A stretch of 64,000 nt of DNA, from contig CANEHE010000002.1 of NCBI GenBank assembly GCA_947427285.1, positions 1-64,000 of the forward strand, given 5' to 3'. Shown piece after piece: positions 8,852 through 17,809 of this stretch. Position numbers and translations under genes: made by a program. Position 1 is the first letter of the stretch. Each line of letters opens with the position of its first letter. Below the pieces are notes generated by a model. The model ran no database searches. It was not told the origin of the DNA and saw nothing but the letters and a program-made list of their open reading frames with translations. This DNA is from an uncultured Porphyromonadaceae bacterium (lineage in GTDB: Bacteria > Bacteroidota > Bacteroidia > Bacteroidales > Muribaculaceae).

Positions 8852-10161
8852 TTGCTGTCATCTGGATTAATCTTTTTGAAACGTATGGAGCTAAGAGTAA
8901 ACATATCCTTAACTTTAGGTGAAAAAGACAAAAGAATGACAACAGCTATCACTGATATATATATCAGAACTATATTACGGAGAATGCTTGAATTATCGAA
9001 AGCATATTGTCGGGGGTCCTCAACTATTTTCTGAGACAGAAAATCATCGTAGGGAAGAGATCTGAGAGTACTTTTCCATACGACCGTTCCATCTTCAAGA
9101 TACACTACTGCAGGGTTTCCTCTGGCAATCTCCTTTATAGTGGTGTCCTCAGAAGTATATATCGGATAACGAGCGAGGGAAAGGTCTTTCCACCGACTGA
9201 TTTCCTCGGAAGAACCAGATACTATTGCAGCGAATCCTATCCCATGTTCCTGCGCAAAACCCTGCATCGAATTTATTTGATAGGACGAAGCCGGACTAAC
9301 TTCTGAAATATCCGGCATAAGAAGTAAAAACTGTGCTCCGCTTTGTTCCACGACCTGGGATGTGATGTCGTTGTCATCCATATCTGTTACAACGAGATTA
9401 CGTCCATCTCCGCTCTTCTGGGACAAAGGACCTTTTGCCGGTAATTCTTTACGTTCCACGAATCTCCATCCTTCAGATTCGTCCGGTAGTTCGTCATCCA
9501 GACCAAACTCCTTGCTTATACCATCTTTTTCATATATGAAACTGAATTGAGGCTCATGCGCCTCATCGGTCAGATTTATCAATGGAAGACCTATTTTATA
9601 CGGACGATAATCTATAAGCGGTTGATAGAAATATCCTATGGCACCAACGACGCCGACAAATGCCACATCGGCTACGAATCCCAACCATTGCAGGGAAGGA
9701 GTTATAAGCCAGTGGGTTCTTCTGTTATGAATTAAAAGCCATACGACTGCACCGCAAATTCCTACGTTTTTCCAGAATGTGGCCCAGTTCGATATCACAA
9801 GTGCATCTCCGAAACATCCGCAATCCGGGACCGGATCGTAAATCGCAATCCAAAGAGTCAACGGAGTCATGACCACCATCATCAATGTTGCCATTACAGG
9901 AGCTGCTTTTCGGAATGAACCAGTGACAAGAAATGCTCCGGTAAGAAACTCAAACATACAGAGCATCGTAACGCCAGCAAACACAAGACCTTCACCTATG
10001 TCCCAGCCGAACACTGCCAGATAGTCGTTGAACTTATAGATTGTCCCCCATGGATCGATGGCTTTCACAAAACCGGAAAAAAGGAATACACCTCCTGTGA
10101 TTAACCGGCAGATCCATGTTATCAGATCTTTAATACGGGTTCGTGTCTTTATACTTGACAT
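8836..10161 (-). CDS. DoxX-family membrane protein (BT_3928-like)
   Basis: A 441-residue inner-membrane protein. The first 190 residues hold about five membrane helices with a DoxX/MauE-like GGVFLFSGFVKAIDPWG start and a PDCGCFGDALV motif, typical of the DoxX branch that handles redox or thiol chemistry. A soluble domain of about 190 residues follows, with a thioredoxin-like appearance (FLLLMPDISEV...FAAIVSGSSEEISRWKDL), and then a last helix (IVLIYISVIAVVILLSF) near 405. The exact function is unknown. It is the third gene of a minus-strand run after the 404-residue protein and DUF1599, with a 13-base gap. The association of DUF1599 with this DoxX protein recurs in Bacteroidales. Confidence 0.8.
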   Translation of the reverse strand: MSSIKTRTRIKDLITWICRLITGGVFLFSGFVKAIDPWGTIYKFNDYLAVFGWDIGEGLVFAGVTMLCMFEFLTGAFLVTGSFRKAAPVMATLMMVVMTPLTLWIAIYDPVPDCGCFGDALVISNWATFWKNVGICGAVVWLLIHNRRTHWLITPSLQWLGFVADVAFVGVVGAIGYFYQPLIDYRPYKIGLPLINLTDEAHEPQFSFIYEKDGISKEFGLDDELPDESEGWRFVERKELPAKGPLSQKSGDGRNLVVTDMDDNDITSQVVEQSGAQFLLLMPDISEVSPASSYQINSMQGFAQEHGIGFAAIVSGSSEEISRWKDLSLARYPIYTSEDTTIKEIARGNPAVVYLEDGTVVWKSTLRSLPYDDFLSQKIVEDPRQYAFDNSSILRNIVLIYISVIAVVILLSFSPKVKDMFTLSSIRFKKINPDDSNQKLK

Positions 10162-10174
10162 AACTTGATAAAAT

Positions 10175-10711
10175 TCATTTATGTTTCAAATGAATCAAGG
10201 CGAATATCGCATAATTTATCATATCCAGATAATTGGCATCCACGCCCTCTGATATTCTGGTTTGTCCATCATGATCCTCTATTTCCCGCGTGCGGAGCAA
10301 TTTCTGTAGTATTATGTCCGTGATGCTTGCCACACGCATGTGACGCCATGCTTCGTCGTAGTCATGATTCTTCGCCATCATAAGCCCCATCGCTTTGGAT
10401 ATTTCAGCGTCGTAGAGTTGCAATGCATCATTGGCTGGAATTGGTTCTCCGCATCCCAGTCGCAACTGGATAAGCCCGATAACTGCGTAGTTGACTATTC
10501 CGACAAATTCGGATTCCACGCCTTCGTCTACACACGCCTTTCCTTTCTCCTGTATGGAACGTATGCGCATGGCCTTGATATAAATTTGATCTGTAAGACT
10601 TTCAGGTCTCATAATACGCCATGAAGTCCCATAGTCATATAGTTTCTTTTCAAAGATATCACGGCAAACGGCTGTTGCCTCCTCAAACTCCTTATTCGTG
10701 TCTGTTTTCAT
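10175..10711 (-). CDS. DUF1599 protein (nucleotide-modification-associated domain 1), internally duplicated
   Basis: A 178-residue soluble protein built from two copies of one domain. Repeat 1 (about 10-90) has FEKKLYDYGTSWRIMRPESLTDQIYIKAMRIRS and VESEFVGIVNYAVIGLIQL. Repeat 2 (about 95-176) has MAKNHDYDEAWRHMRVASITDIILQKLLRTRE and VDANYLDMINYAIFALIHL. This matches DUF1599, a family linked by context to nucleotide metabolism or modification; no activity is established. It lies 13 bases before the DoxX-like gene and 52 bases after the 404-residue gene, so the three are probably one operon. Confidence 0.85.
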   Translation of the reverse strand: MKTDTNKEFEEATAVCRDIFEKKLYDYGTSWRIMRPESLTDQIYIKAMRIRSIQEKGKACVDEGVESEFVGIVNYAVIGLIQLRLGCGEPIPANDALQLYDAEISKAMGLMMAKNHDYDEAWRHMRVASITDIILQKLLRTREIEDHDGQTRISEGVDANYLDMINYAIFALIHLKHK

Positions 10712-10763
10712 TGCTGATATAAATATTAGAGGTGATTTAAAAATCCGTTTTCTTCTTTACCGT

Positions 10764-11978
10764 TCAATCCCCACGATAATACATCTGGAGATAACAACGT
10801 GCGATGAAGTCGGAATTTTCCGCTACAAGAGCGGTATCGTCCGTTTGCGGGAAACGTGCATCTGGGAGCCATCCCTGACGCAGTGTTTCAAGCAGAAGAT
10901 CCGACGGACAACGCCCTCTCTCCGTAAGTAACTGGAATGCCTGTGACCTGGCAACTTCCGGATCATAATAAGTGTTGAAGGGAGCGGCAATGCTCCGGGC
11001 TACATCGGAAGCCACAAGCATTCCTTTCTCAGGATGAACCATTATGGCAAACCATCCTGACTTTTCCAGAGCTGACAGATGTTTCTCTCCTTTTTCCCAA
11101 CCAAGTATATCAATAAAGAAATCATTCATCTCCTGATATGTCTTAAAAAAGACGATGTTACGTCCATCTGTATGATCCATTACTTTAACATAGTACGGAT
11201 GAAGCTCTTCAACAGTCTTTTCCTTTTCTCTGACAGGCGGCAGTCGGTGATCGACAATGAGATGGAGCCACTCATTCATGTGATAGGCCAGAGGTCCAAT
11301 TGTATCCTCCTTCATGGCTTGGTCAAGTTTTTCTCCGATCGCCTCCAAATCATCACCATCCAATTCAGGATCCAATAGAAGATTGTGCAAGGAAAGCGCA
11401 AATGCCGGTGTCATTAGGTAACAATGGAGAAAAAGCCATGATCCCAATCCATATAAGGACTCTAAATCCTCAGGATTATTCATTTCCAATTCATGCGCCA
11501 TCTGATAATGCTCCGGTATGGGGGCATCATCATAACGATGATCCAACAATTCATAACAACTCTCCGCGAGACCCTCAATTCTCGGGTCCAACGGATAGAT
11601 GTCACGTTTATCGGCATCGCTCATGGCGATAAAATACCATATTAGAAAGCGGACATCCTCTGGATTGATTTCATAATCGATATAATTCTCATCTGTTGGA
11701 AAAAACGGAAGCGTCCGACCTTCATACAATCGTCTATGCTGGTCAATGAAGGCGTGCCATATTCCGGCGTCGGCGATCACATCCTGATAGTAACCTGTAA
11801 GACACAACGCAAGTTTACTGACAACATCCGGATGTAGCCATTTTGCCGCTCCCGCTTTATTCATAGTCCGGACCAAATCTGTCATCACACCTACATAAAA
11901 GTAATCAGAAGGTCGTCTCTCAGGACCACCGGGCTGTGAAAGCATAAAGCTTGTTGACAATTTATCTCTACTATTCAT
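10764..11978 (-). CDS. Conserved Bacteroidales protein of unknown function (possibly DUF3843)
   Basis: A 404-residue, acidic, soluble protein with no signal peptide or membrane segment. It is rich in Trp, Tyr and Asp and looks mainly alpha-helical. The start (PSDYFYVGVMTDLVRTMN) and the overall size resemble the Bacteroidetes family DUF3843, but I recall this only loosely. No catalytic motif is visible. It is the first gene of the run with DUF1599 and the DoxX-like protein. I cannot assign a function. Confidence 0.6.
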   Translation of the reverse strand: MNSRDKLSTSFMLSQPGGPERRPSDYFYVGVMTDLVRTMNKAGAAKWLHPDVVSKLALCLTGYYQDVIADAGIWHAFIDQHRRLYEGRTLPFFPTDENYIDYEINPEDVRFLIWYFIAMSDADKRDIYPLDPRIEGLAESCYELLDHRYDDAPIPEHYQMAHELEMNNPEDLESLYGLGSWLFLHCYLMTPAFALSLHNLLLDPELDGDDLEAIGEKLDQAMKEDTIGPLAYHMNEWLHLIVDHRLPPVREKEKTVEELHPYYVKVMDHTDGRNIVFFKTYQEMNDFFIDILGWEKGEKHLSALEKSGWFAIMVHPEKGMLVASDVARSIAAPFNTYYDPEVARSQAFQLLTERGRCPSDLLLETLRQGWLPDARFPQTDDTALVAENSDFIARCYLQMYYRGD

Positions 11979-12022
11979 TCTATTAGATCATTATTATTAA
12001 ATAAGCACTTTATACCATAAAG

Positions 12023-12811
12023 CTATGCTTTAACAAAAATGTTCTCCACAAAATCATTCTGACTTGGAGAAAAAACTATTTTGTCATTTTTAAACAAATT
12101 ATCAAGGCTTCCCTGTTTTATCAGTTCCTCCGGAGTGCCACTGATTATCTTCCGGTCAGATGTGAAAAGTAATATTCCAGACGCCATACGCAATGCCTGG
12201 CTCACATCATGAGAGGAGAACAATATTGTTTTGCCGCTACGCGCAAACATCCTTAAGAGCGATAGAATTTCGATACGTGCTGAAACGTCGAGAAAAGAAA
12301 ATGGCTCGTCAAGAAATATTAGTGGGGTATCCTGTGCAAGTGCTTTGGCAATCATTGCTTTCTGCCGTTCTCCATCCGATAGTTCGGCAACATAATTACT
12401 GCTCTTATGCGCAATCCCGACCCGATCCATGGCTATCTCTGCAATTTCTTTGTCATGTCGACTCAATCTTCCGAAAACACCTGTATGGGGATGCCGACCA
12501 AGTTGCACCAATTCTCTTACAGTAAGTCCTCCGGCAAATACAGGGTCCGTGGTGACTATTGAGAATATATGTGAAAGTTCCTTACGGGTATAAGTACAGA
12601 GAAGCTTTCCATTCAATTCCACTTCCCCTTTTAATGGAGGTAATTCTCCTGTGATAGTCTTCAATATAGTAGACTTTCCGATTCCGTTGGCTCCAATCAG
12701 AGCTGTGATGGACCCGGCAGATAATGTAAAACTCAAACCTGAAGCTACTATGTTACCATTGTAGCCCACGGTAAGATCAGAGATTTTTACGGCTGGTTGG
12801 TCTGTCATCAT
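12023..12811 (-). CDS. ABC importer ATPase (FecE/BtuD type)
   Basis: A 262-residue ATPase. Walker A is GANGIGKST at about 39-47, the signature reads LSDGERQKAMIAKALAQ, Walker B is LIFLDEPFSFLD, and the switch histidine is in FSSHD. LSDGE replaces the usual LSGGE, a common variant in this subfamily. It powers the FecCD-type permease encoded immediately upstream (the genes are separated by one base). Together with the lipoprotein it forms a complete type II importer for iron-siderophore, haem or cobalamin; the substrate cannot be read from the sequence. Confidence 0.9.
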   Translation of the reverse strand: MMTDQPAVKISDLTVGYNGNIVASGLSFTLSAGSITALIGANGIGKSTILKTITGELPPLKGEVELNGKLLCTYTRKELSHIFSIVTTDPVFAGGLTVRELVQLGRHPHTGVFGRLSRHDKEIAEIAMDRVGIAHKSSNYVAELSDGERQKAMIAKALAQDTPLIFLDEPFSFLDVSARIEILSLLRMFARSGKTILFSSHDVSQALRMASGILLFTSDRKIISGTPEELIKQGSLDNLFKNDKIVFSPSQNDFVENIFVKA

Positions 12812-12812
12812 A

Positions 12813-13820
12813 CTAATTGAAATATCGGATTTTGCGTCGATTTACCAGTATATACAGTATAACAGGGACGCCAGCGAAAGGGGTCACTGCATTTATCGGC
12901 ATCACTCCGGTTGTCGCAGGGATCACTGTAAGCACACTGCACATTAATGCCAGAGTCCCTCCGCAAAGTATCGTCGCTGGAATCAGAATGATATGGTTTG
13001 ATGTCTTAAAAATCATTCTGGCGATATGCGGCACAGCCAGTCCTATAAATCCTATAGGACCGCAAAATGCAGTTATGACAGCTGTGAGTAGTCCTGCCAC
13101 ACTAAGGAGGAGAGTACGTAGACGACGTACAGAGTATCCCATATTGGCTGCATAACGCTCTCCGAGAAGAAGTGCATTGAGAGGTTTTGCAAACATTAAT
13201 GATAACAGCAAAAGAATTCCTGAAGATACAAGTACTACAGGCAGTTCACGTACGCTGACACCTCCGAAACTACCTAATCCCCATACTACATACGACTTTA
13301 CACCTTCAGCCGGAGCAAAATAATTAAGTAGTGAGATGACAGATGATGCTATATAACCTATCATGATTCCCGCAATGAGGAGATGTGCCGCGCCTCGTAA
13401 TACCGAAGAAAACAACAGAAGAAAGAAGATGACAATTCCCGCACCTATAATGGCTCCGACTATAGTGGAAATATATTGCAATACTCCTGGCACTGCGACT
13501 AAAGTCCCTCCGGAAAGCATTACGACTGCGACTCCAAGAGAGGCACCGGAACTCACACCGAGAATAGACGGCCCTGCCAATGGATTCTGAAAAGTGGTCT
13601 GAAGCATTAATCCAGCCACCGACAGGGACGCTCCGGCAAAAAGAGCGGTAAATGCCATCGGAAGACGGGATTCAAGTACGATTATTCTGTATACCTGATC
13701 CACACTATCTGAACCCGTCAATACTTTAAGGACATCTGCGGGAGGTATATCCACAGTTCCGTAAAGCATTGAAGCGAAAACCATCAGAAGCATCAATATG
13801 AAGATCAGAATAAATCGCAT
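12813..13820 (-). CDS. FecCD-family ABC importer permease
   Basis: A 335-residue, highly hydrophobic protein with about 9-10 membrane helices. Family landmarks are FQNPLAGPSILGVSSGASLGVA (about 76-97), the conserved coupling region GERYAANMGYSVRRLR, and FCGPIGFIGLAVPHIARM. These are the marks of BtuC/FecCD/FhuB permeases, which move cobalamin, haem or ferric siderophores from the periplasm to the cytosol. The gene sits between the lipoprotein and ATPase genes with gaps of 15 and 1 bases, a tight operon. Confidence 0.92.
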   Translation of the reverse strand: MRFILIFILMLLMVFASMLYGTVDIPPADVLKVLTGSDSVDQVYRIIVLESRLPMAFTALFAGASLSVAGLMLQTTFQNPLAGPSILGVSSGASLGVAVVMLSGGTLVAVPGVLQYISTIVGAIIGAGIVIFFLLLFSSVLRGAAHLLIAGIMIGYIASSVISLLNYFAPAEGVKSYVVWGLGSFGGVSVRELPVVLVSSGILLLLSLMFAKPLNALLLGERYAANMGYSVRRLRTLLLSVAGLLTAVITAFCGPIGFIGLAVPHIARMIFKTSNHIILIPATILCGGTLALMCSVLTVIPATTGVMPINAVTPFAGVPVILYILVNRRKIRYFN

Positions 13821-13835
13821 GATTTCGATATATGT

Positions 13836-14948
13836 TTATTTTCCCATGGGCATGAAATATCGAAGTTGACCTTCGGTTTCCGGATGGAAAATGAGAATGT
13901 AGTCCTGTAGAAGCCGTTCCGGATGATATGGAAATTCTTCAAAGAGGGGAGTGGTCTGTGTATCGGCATAATAGACTCCCCCTCTGTCAACAGCCTTGAA
14001 ATAGGCATAACGTGAATCCATACCGATCAGTTCCTCTCGGGTGAGAGTCTTGCCATAAAGTTTGAGTAGCCATATATCGGCATCGCTTCCTTTATGAAGC
14101 ACTTCTTCAAAACTCAAACTCAGGGAACCGGTACTTTTATCTGTGCTCCATGGATATTTTCCTCCGGCATCCTCTATTATCCGGGCCTGATAACTTCCCC
14201 CACCGGGCACATACCATACTCCCTGATACATATTTTCTGCAAGCACCTTGGGACGACTGGAGTATTGTTTCGCCTGCTCCTTAAGCCGTGTGTATTCCTT
14301 TTTGACTGATGTGAATATACTGTCTGCTTTCTGTTCCTGTCCTACAAGCATTCCGATAAACCTAATCCATTCAGCTCTGCCCAGCGGATCTGCTTCAAGA
14401 TTATCTGACATCCGTATAAGTGGAATACCAGACTTGTCAATTCCCTTTACATCCATCCCTTCATATATGGAGAGGAGAATTGCATCTGGCGACAATGAGG
14501 TCAGACGCTCCCCGGATGGTCCGGAGGAAGGCCCTAAATCAACGATACGACCATTCTTTATTCCATCTTTAATGAATGGTTGAGAAAAATATTCAGCGTC
14601 AACAACTCCTCTTATTGATTCCAGTTCACCAAGTTCATCCAGAGCACCGGCAAAAATAGTGGAGAATATCACCAGATTGGTCAACGGAGTGCGTAAAACT
14701 ATTCCCGGAGGAAGTGAATCTGGCAATGATGTAGTCTTTGGGACAAGAATATATGTCTCATCTACCAAGTTGGAGTCTTTGGGATTCACAACCTCGGCCA
14801 TGCGATAACCATCACACTGTTTCACCCGTATAAAGCGGGCATGCTCCATCATATTTTCACCCTTAAGAGATTTGCTTCCTGAAGAATGACAGCCGCCGAT
14901 AAGCACGGAGGCAAACAACAGGGAGAAAATTACAATAATGTTCTTCAT
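13836..14948 (-). CDS. Substrate-binding lipoprotein of the FecCD-type importer
   Basis: A 370-residue lipoprotein with lipobox VLIGGC (Cys20), so it is tethered in the periplasm. The body matches the helical-backbone (cluster A) binding proteins of BtuF/FepB type: a first lobe around VIFSTIFAGALDELGELESIRGV, a long linking helix around 220-240 (KADSIFTSVKKEYTRLKEQ), and a second lobe containing NMYQGVWYVPGGGSYQARIIEDAGGKYPW. In Bacteroidetes such proteins serve iron, haem or cobalamin import. It starts 34 bases after hisS. That gap is too short for a cobalamin riboswitch, so regulation would have to act from the hisS promoter or at another level. Confidence 0.88.
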   Translation of the reverse strand: MKNIIVIFSLLFASVLIGGCHSSGSKSLKGENMMEHARFIRVKQCDGYRMAEVVNPKDSNLVDETYILVPKTTSLPDSLPPGIVLRTPLTNLVIFSTIFAGALDELGELESIRGVVDAEYFSQPFIKDGIKNGRIVDLGPSSGPSGERLTSLSPDAILLSIYEGMDVKGIDKSGIPLIRMSDNLEADPLGRAEWIRFIGMLVGQEQKADSIFTSVKKEYTRLKEQAKQYSSRPKVLAENMYQGVWYVPGGGSYQARIIEDAGGKYPWSTDKSTGSLSLSFEEVLHKGSDADIWLLKLYGKTLTREELIGMDSRYAYFKAVDRGGVYYADTQTTPLFEEFPYHPERLLQDYILIFHPETEGQLRYFMPMGK

Positions 14949-14982
14949 TGTATTAAGGTAAGATATCGGTTAGATAATTTTT

Positions 14983-16344
14983 TCATTGAAGCATGGAAAC
15001 AGTCTCTTCGATAGTCAAAGTATGCTGTTTTCCCGTGACCATCTCTTTTAGTGTAATTCTGTCTGAATTGAGTTCTTCTTCTCCCACAATACCTACAAAC
15101 GGGATTCTTTCAGCATCTGCCATGCCCATCTGCTTTTTCATTTTAGCTGTATCTGGATAGAGCTCAGCTGATATGCCTGCCTTACGGAGCAACTTAACAT
15201 ATTCTGCTGCCTTGGCAGCCTCTTTCTTCCCAAAATTCACAAACAGTATTTTTACCGATGAAGAAATCTCCTTGGGGAAAAGATCAAGCTGAGAAAGGAC
15301 GTCATAAATACGGTCTGCACCGAAACTGATTCCAACTCCAGAAAGTCCCGGCATACCGAATACACCCGTCAGATTGTCATATCTTCCTCCTCCGGAAATA
15401 CTTCCGATAGTCACATCCTTAGCTTTTACTTCTATAATAGTACCCGTATAATAGTTGAGTCCTCTGGCAAGCGACACGTCAAGGTCCAGTTCACATTTAT
15501 GACCGCGTTCCTCAAATCCGGAAATCACTTCCCGCAATTCCTCGACTCCTCTCATTCCGGTTTCCGACTTCCCAAGCAATTGGGACAGGATCTCAATCTT
15601 GTCATTGTTGGTGCCTGCAAGTGTGAGAATCGGGCGCAATGCTTCTACTGCCTCCCGCGAAATTCCTTTTGCAAGAAGTTCTTCGTTAACTTTTTCAAGT
15701 CCGATTTTGTCGATTTTGTCGATTGCCACCGTTATATCCACAATCTTATTCGGTTCTCCTATTATCTCTGCTATGCCAGCCAGAACTTTTCGGTTGTTAA
15801 GTTTCAACTGCACGTTTATTCCAAGATTATCGAATACGGTGTCCGCAAGTTCAAGGAGTTCTATCTCATTGAGAAGAGATTCAGAGCCGACTACGTCTGC
15901 GTCGCATTGATAGAATTCACGGTAGCGACCCTTCTGTGGACGGTCGGCTCGCCATACCGGTTGCATCTGAAAACGCTTGAATGGCATCTGCAATTCATTT
16001 CTGTGCTGCACCACATAACGTGCAAATGGAACTGTCAGATCATAACGTAGACCCTTTTCACATATTCTGGGAGCAAGACGTCCAGACTCGACGTTTGTCA
16101 GTTCAGACTCGTCGATTCCTTTGAGAAAATCTCCTGAATTGAGAATCTTGAAAAGAAGTTTATCTCCTTCCTCTCCATATTTACCCATAAGAGTTGAAAG
16201 ATTCTCCATGGCTGGAGTTTCAATCTGTTTATATCCGAATAATCGGAAAGTTTCTCGTATGGTGTCGAAAATATAGTTACGACGTGCGGTCTCCTCAGGA
16301 GAGAAGTCGCGAGTGCCTTTCGGTATACCGGGTTTCTGTGCCAT
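14983..16344 (-). CDS. hisS: Histidyl-tRNA synthetase
   Basis: A 453-residue class II aminoacyl-tRNA synthetase that charges tRNA-His. The start ([14 protein letters not shown]) is the family N terminus. Motif 2 is in [32 protein letters not shown] (about 122-153). The histidine-binding loop is seen as [15 protein letters not shown], and motif 3 as [16 protein letters not shown]...[11 protein letters not shown]. The C-terminal anticodon-binding domain spans about 360-453. Its promoter lies back to back with that of the B3/B4 gene. The ABC importer follows after 34 bases and may share the transcript. Confidence 0.96.
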   Translation of the reverse strand: MAQKPGIPKGTRDFSPEETARRNYIFDTIRETFRLFGYKQIETPAMENLSTLMGKYGEEGDKLLFKILNSGDFLKGIDESELTNVESGRLAPRICEKGLRYDLTVPFARYVVQHRNELQMPFKRFQMQPVWRADRPQKGRYREFYQCDADVVGSESLLNEIELLELADTVFDNLGINVQLKLNNRKVLAGIAEIIGEPNKIVDITVAIDKIDKIGLEKVNEELLAKGISREAVEALRPILTLAGTNNDKIEILSQLLGKSETGMRGVEELREVISGFEERGHKCELDLDVSLARGLNYYTGTIIEVKAKDVTIGSISGGGRYDNLTGVFGMPGLSGVGISFGADRIYDVLSQLDLFPKEISSSVKILFVNFGKKEAAKAAEYVKLLRKAGISAELYPDTAKMKKQMGMADAERIPFVGIVGEEELNSDRITLKEMVTGKQHTLTIEETVSMLQ

Positions 16345-16369
16345 GATCTTTTATAAGTATTTCAAGTTA

Positions 16370-16398
16370 CAAAATTAATAAAAATCTTGTTAACTTTG
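16370..16398. promoter_or_regulatory. Back-to-back promoters for hisS and the B3/B4 gene
   Basis: On the minus strand TAATTTTG (16377-16370) is a -7 box for hisS, giving a leader of about 18 bases. On the plus strand TAACTTTG (16391-16398) is a -7 box for the B3/B4 gene, giving a leader of about 80 bases. The -33 elements are not clear for either. Confidence 0.6.
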
Positions 16399-16485
16399 CA
16401 TTCTTACATAATGACTATTCCGGATCCAATGGATCAATAGTGTTCTCAAACTAATTTTTAACTTAAGGAATTAATCTAAGCGTTT

Positions 16486-17178
16486 ATGGAAACGAAAATA
16501 ATTTTTTCAGAGGCAATTGTAGATAAAGCACCGGACCTTAAGGTTGTCGCCATATCTGCCGATATTATGAATATACCAACACCCGATAGTCTGTCGGCAG
16601 AAGTTGAGAGAGCAATCGATGATATCAGATCTCGTTATAGCCTTGACCATATCAACAAGCGGCCTGCTATCTCTGCGACACGCGCAGTCTACAAAGCCCT
16701 CGGAAAAGAACCCAACCGTTATCGTCCATCTGCTGAAGCTCTATGTCGACGTGCTGTAAATGGCAAAGGGCTTTATCGGCTGACTGCAGCTGTTGATATT
16801 ATAAATATCATCTCGATGATCACCGGATACAGTATCGGTGGATTTGATGCTGATAGAATTGATGGTAATTTTCTTACACTTGGAGTTGGCAGAGAAGGGG
16901 AGGAATTTCATGCCATAGGGCGCGGACTTCTCAATATCGCCGGAATGCCTGTATATCGTGACATGACGGGACCTATCGGTACTCCTACCAGCGATGAGGT
17001 GCGCACAGCTCTGACAGAATCGACCAAGAAATTATTGATGATTATAAACATGTATGGGTTAGAGATGTCGGTCGATGAAACCATCTCCATGTCTGTTCAG
17101 TTGCTTGAAAGATATGCCTCGGCAACGAATATACAGATTACTATTTTCCCGGAATTAGGGGATGTGGACATATTGTGA
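16486..17178 (+). CDS. B3/B4 tRNA-binding-domain protein
   Basis: A 230-residue cytosolic protein consisting mainly of the B3/B4 domain found in the beta subunit of phenylalanyl-tRNA synthetase. Typical segments are ATRAVYKALGKEPNRYRPSAEALCRR, LYRLTAAVDIINIISMITGYSIGGFD and DMTGPIGTPTSDE. Stand-alone B3/B4 proteins are thought to edit mischarged tRNA or bind tRNA-like ligands, but most are uncharacterised. It sits alone on the plus strand, divergent from hisS. Confidence 0.85.
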   Translation: METKIIFSEAIVDKAPDLKVVAISADIMNIPTPDSLSAEVERAIDDIRSRYSLDHINKRPAISATRAVYKALGKEPNRYRPSAEALCRRAVNGKGLYRLTAAVDIINIISMITGYSIGGFDADRIDGNFLTLGVGREGEEFHAIGRGLLNIAGMPVYRDMTGPIGTPTSDEVRTALTESTKKLLMIINMYGLEMSVDETISMSVQLLERYASATNIQITIFPELGDVDIL

Positions 17179-17203
17179 GCACAGACTTTTTGCAAAAATA
17201 AAA

Positions 17204-17226
17204 TGACCTTTGAAATACAAAAGTCA
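17204..17226. terminator. Hairpin between convergent genes
   Basis: TGACCTTTG and CAAAAGTCA form a 9-bp stem with one mismatch and a 5-base loop, between the ends of the B3/B4 gene and the convergent 114-residue gene. The T tracts on both sides are weak, so termination is likely but not certain. Confidence 0.45.
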
Positions 17227-17260
17227 AATATTCACATAGAAGTATTGATAAATCTATTTG

Positions 17261-17605
17261 TCAGTGACGGTTGAAAATTCTGCCAAACAATCCACGTTTG
17301 TCTTCCGGCTTGATATGGACCCTGATGCTGTCATCTTCCTTTCCTAGAAACAGAATATGATTCTTAAAGACAAAAGCCACAACCTTGTCAAATTCAAGTA
17401 TTCCGGTCAGGCTTCGTATTAGGAAACGACGAAATGGATTGAACTCCTCCAGATTCCCGATTATCACCTCTCCTGGTTCGGACACAGTGATAGTGTGGTT
17501 ATTCCGCAGCAGATTCACAAAATGATCCAAGTTTAAGTCTTCCGGTTTCCTGTTAGGCTTCTTGAATTTTTTGTAGATTTCCCTTATTACTTGTTCGGTA
17601 ATCAT
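17261..17605 (-). CDS. Small conserved protein of unknown function
   Basis: A 114-residue basic, soluble protein. It begins with a helical region (EQVIREIYKKFKKPNRKPEDLNLDHFVNLL) and continues with alternating hydrophobic strands (HTITVSEPGEVIIG, VVAFVFKNHILFLGK, SIRVHIKP) and a basic tail GLFGRIFNRH. There is no signal peptide and no motif I recognise. The coding potential looks real: good codon use, no competing frame, and flanking intergenic DNA on both sides. It stands between the B3/B4 gene and the decarboxylase operon with no close partner. Confidence 0.7.
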   Translation of the reverse strand: MITEQVIREIYKKFKKPNRKPEDLNLDHFVNLLRNNHTITVSEPGEVIIGNLEEFNPFRRFLIRSLTGILEFDKVVAFVFKNHILFLGKEDDSIRVHIKPEDKRGLFGRIFNRH

Positions 17606-17761
17606 ACTTTCAGGAGGAGCAGACAGAGTATTTCGTCTACCATAGATAACATCCGTTCCAGCAAAAAGTTTTAAAGAACCTCCAATTTATAAATCAATCT
17701 CTAATGCTGTATGAACCTATCTATTTTGTGATTTGATATATAGATAAGAAATAGCGAAAAG

Positions 17762-17793
17762 AGAAGCAGACCCCTCAAATGAAGTCTGCTTCT
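17762..17793 (-). terminator. Terminator of the methylmalonyl-CoA decarboxylase operon
   Basis: A perfect 10-bp stem (AGAAGCAGAC / GTCTGCTTCT, 12-base loop) starts 17 bases after the stop codon of the last decarboxylase gene. On the minus strand it runs into CTTTTC; on the plus strand into TTTTATTG, so it may work both ways. The rest of 17606-17809 shows nothing else I can name. Confidence 0.8.
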
Positions 17794-17809
17794 TTTATTG
17801 TCAATATGT

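Noticed and set aside
14949-14982. Possible cobalamin riboswitch before the importer genes
   Set aside because: Only 34 bases separate hisS from the binding-protein gene; this is far too short for the element.
15499-16050. Plus-strand open frame of 183 codons
   Set aside because: It is antisense to hisS, whose motifs are all intact; the open frame is a shadow.
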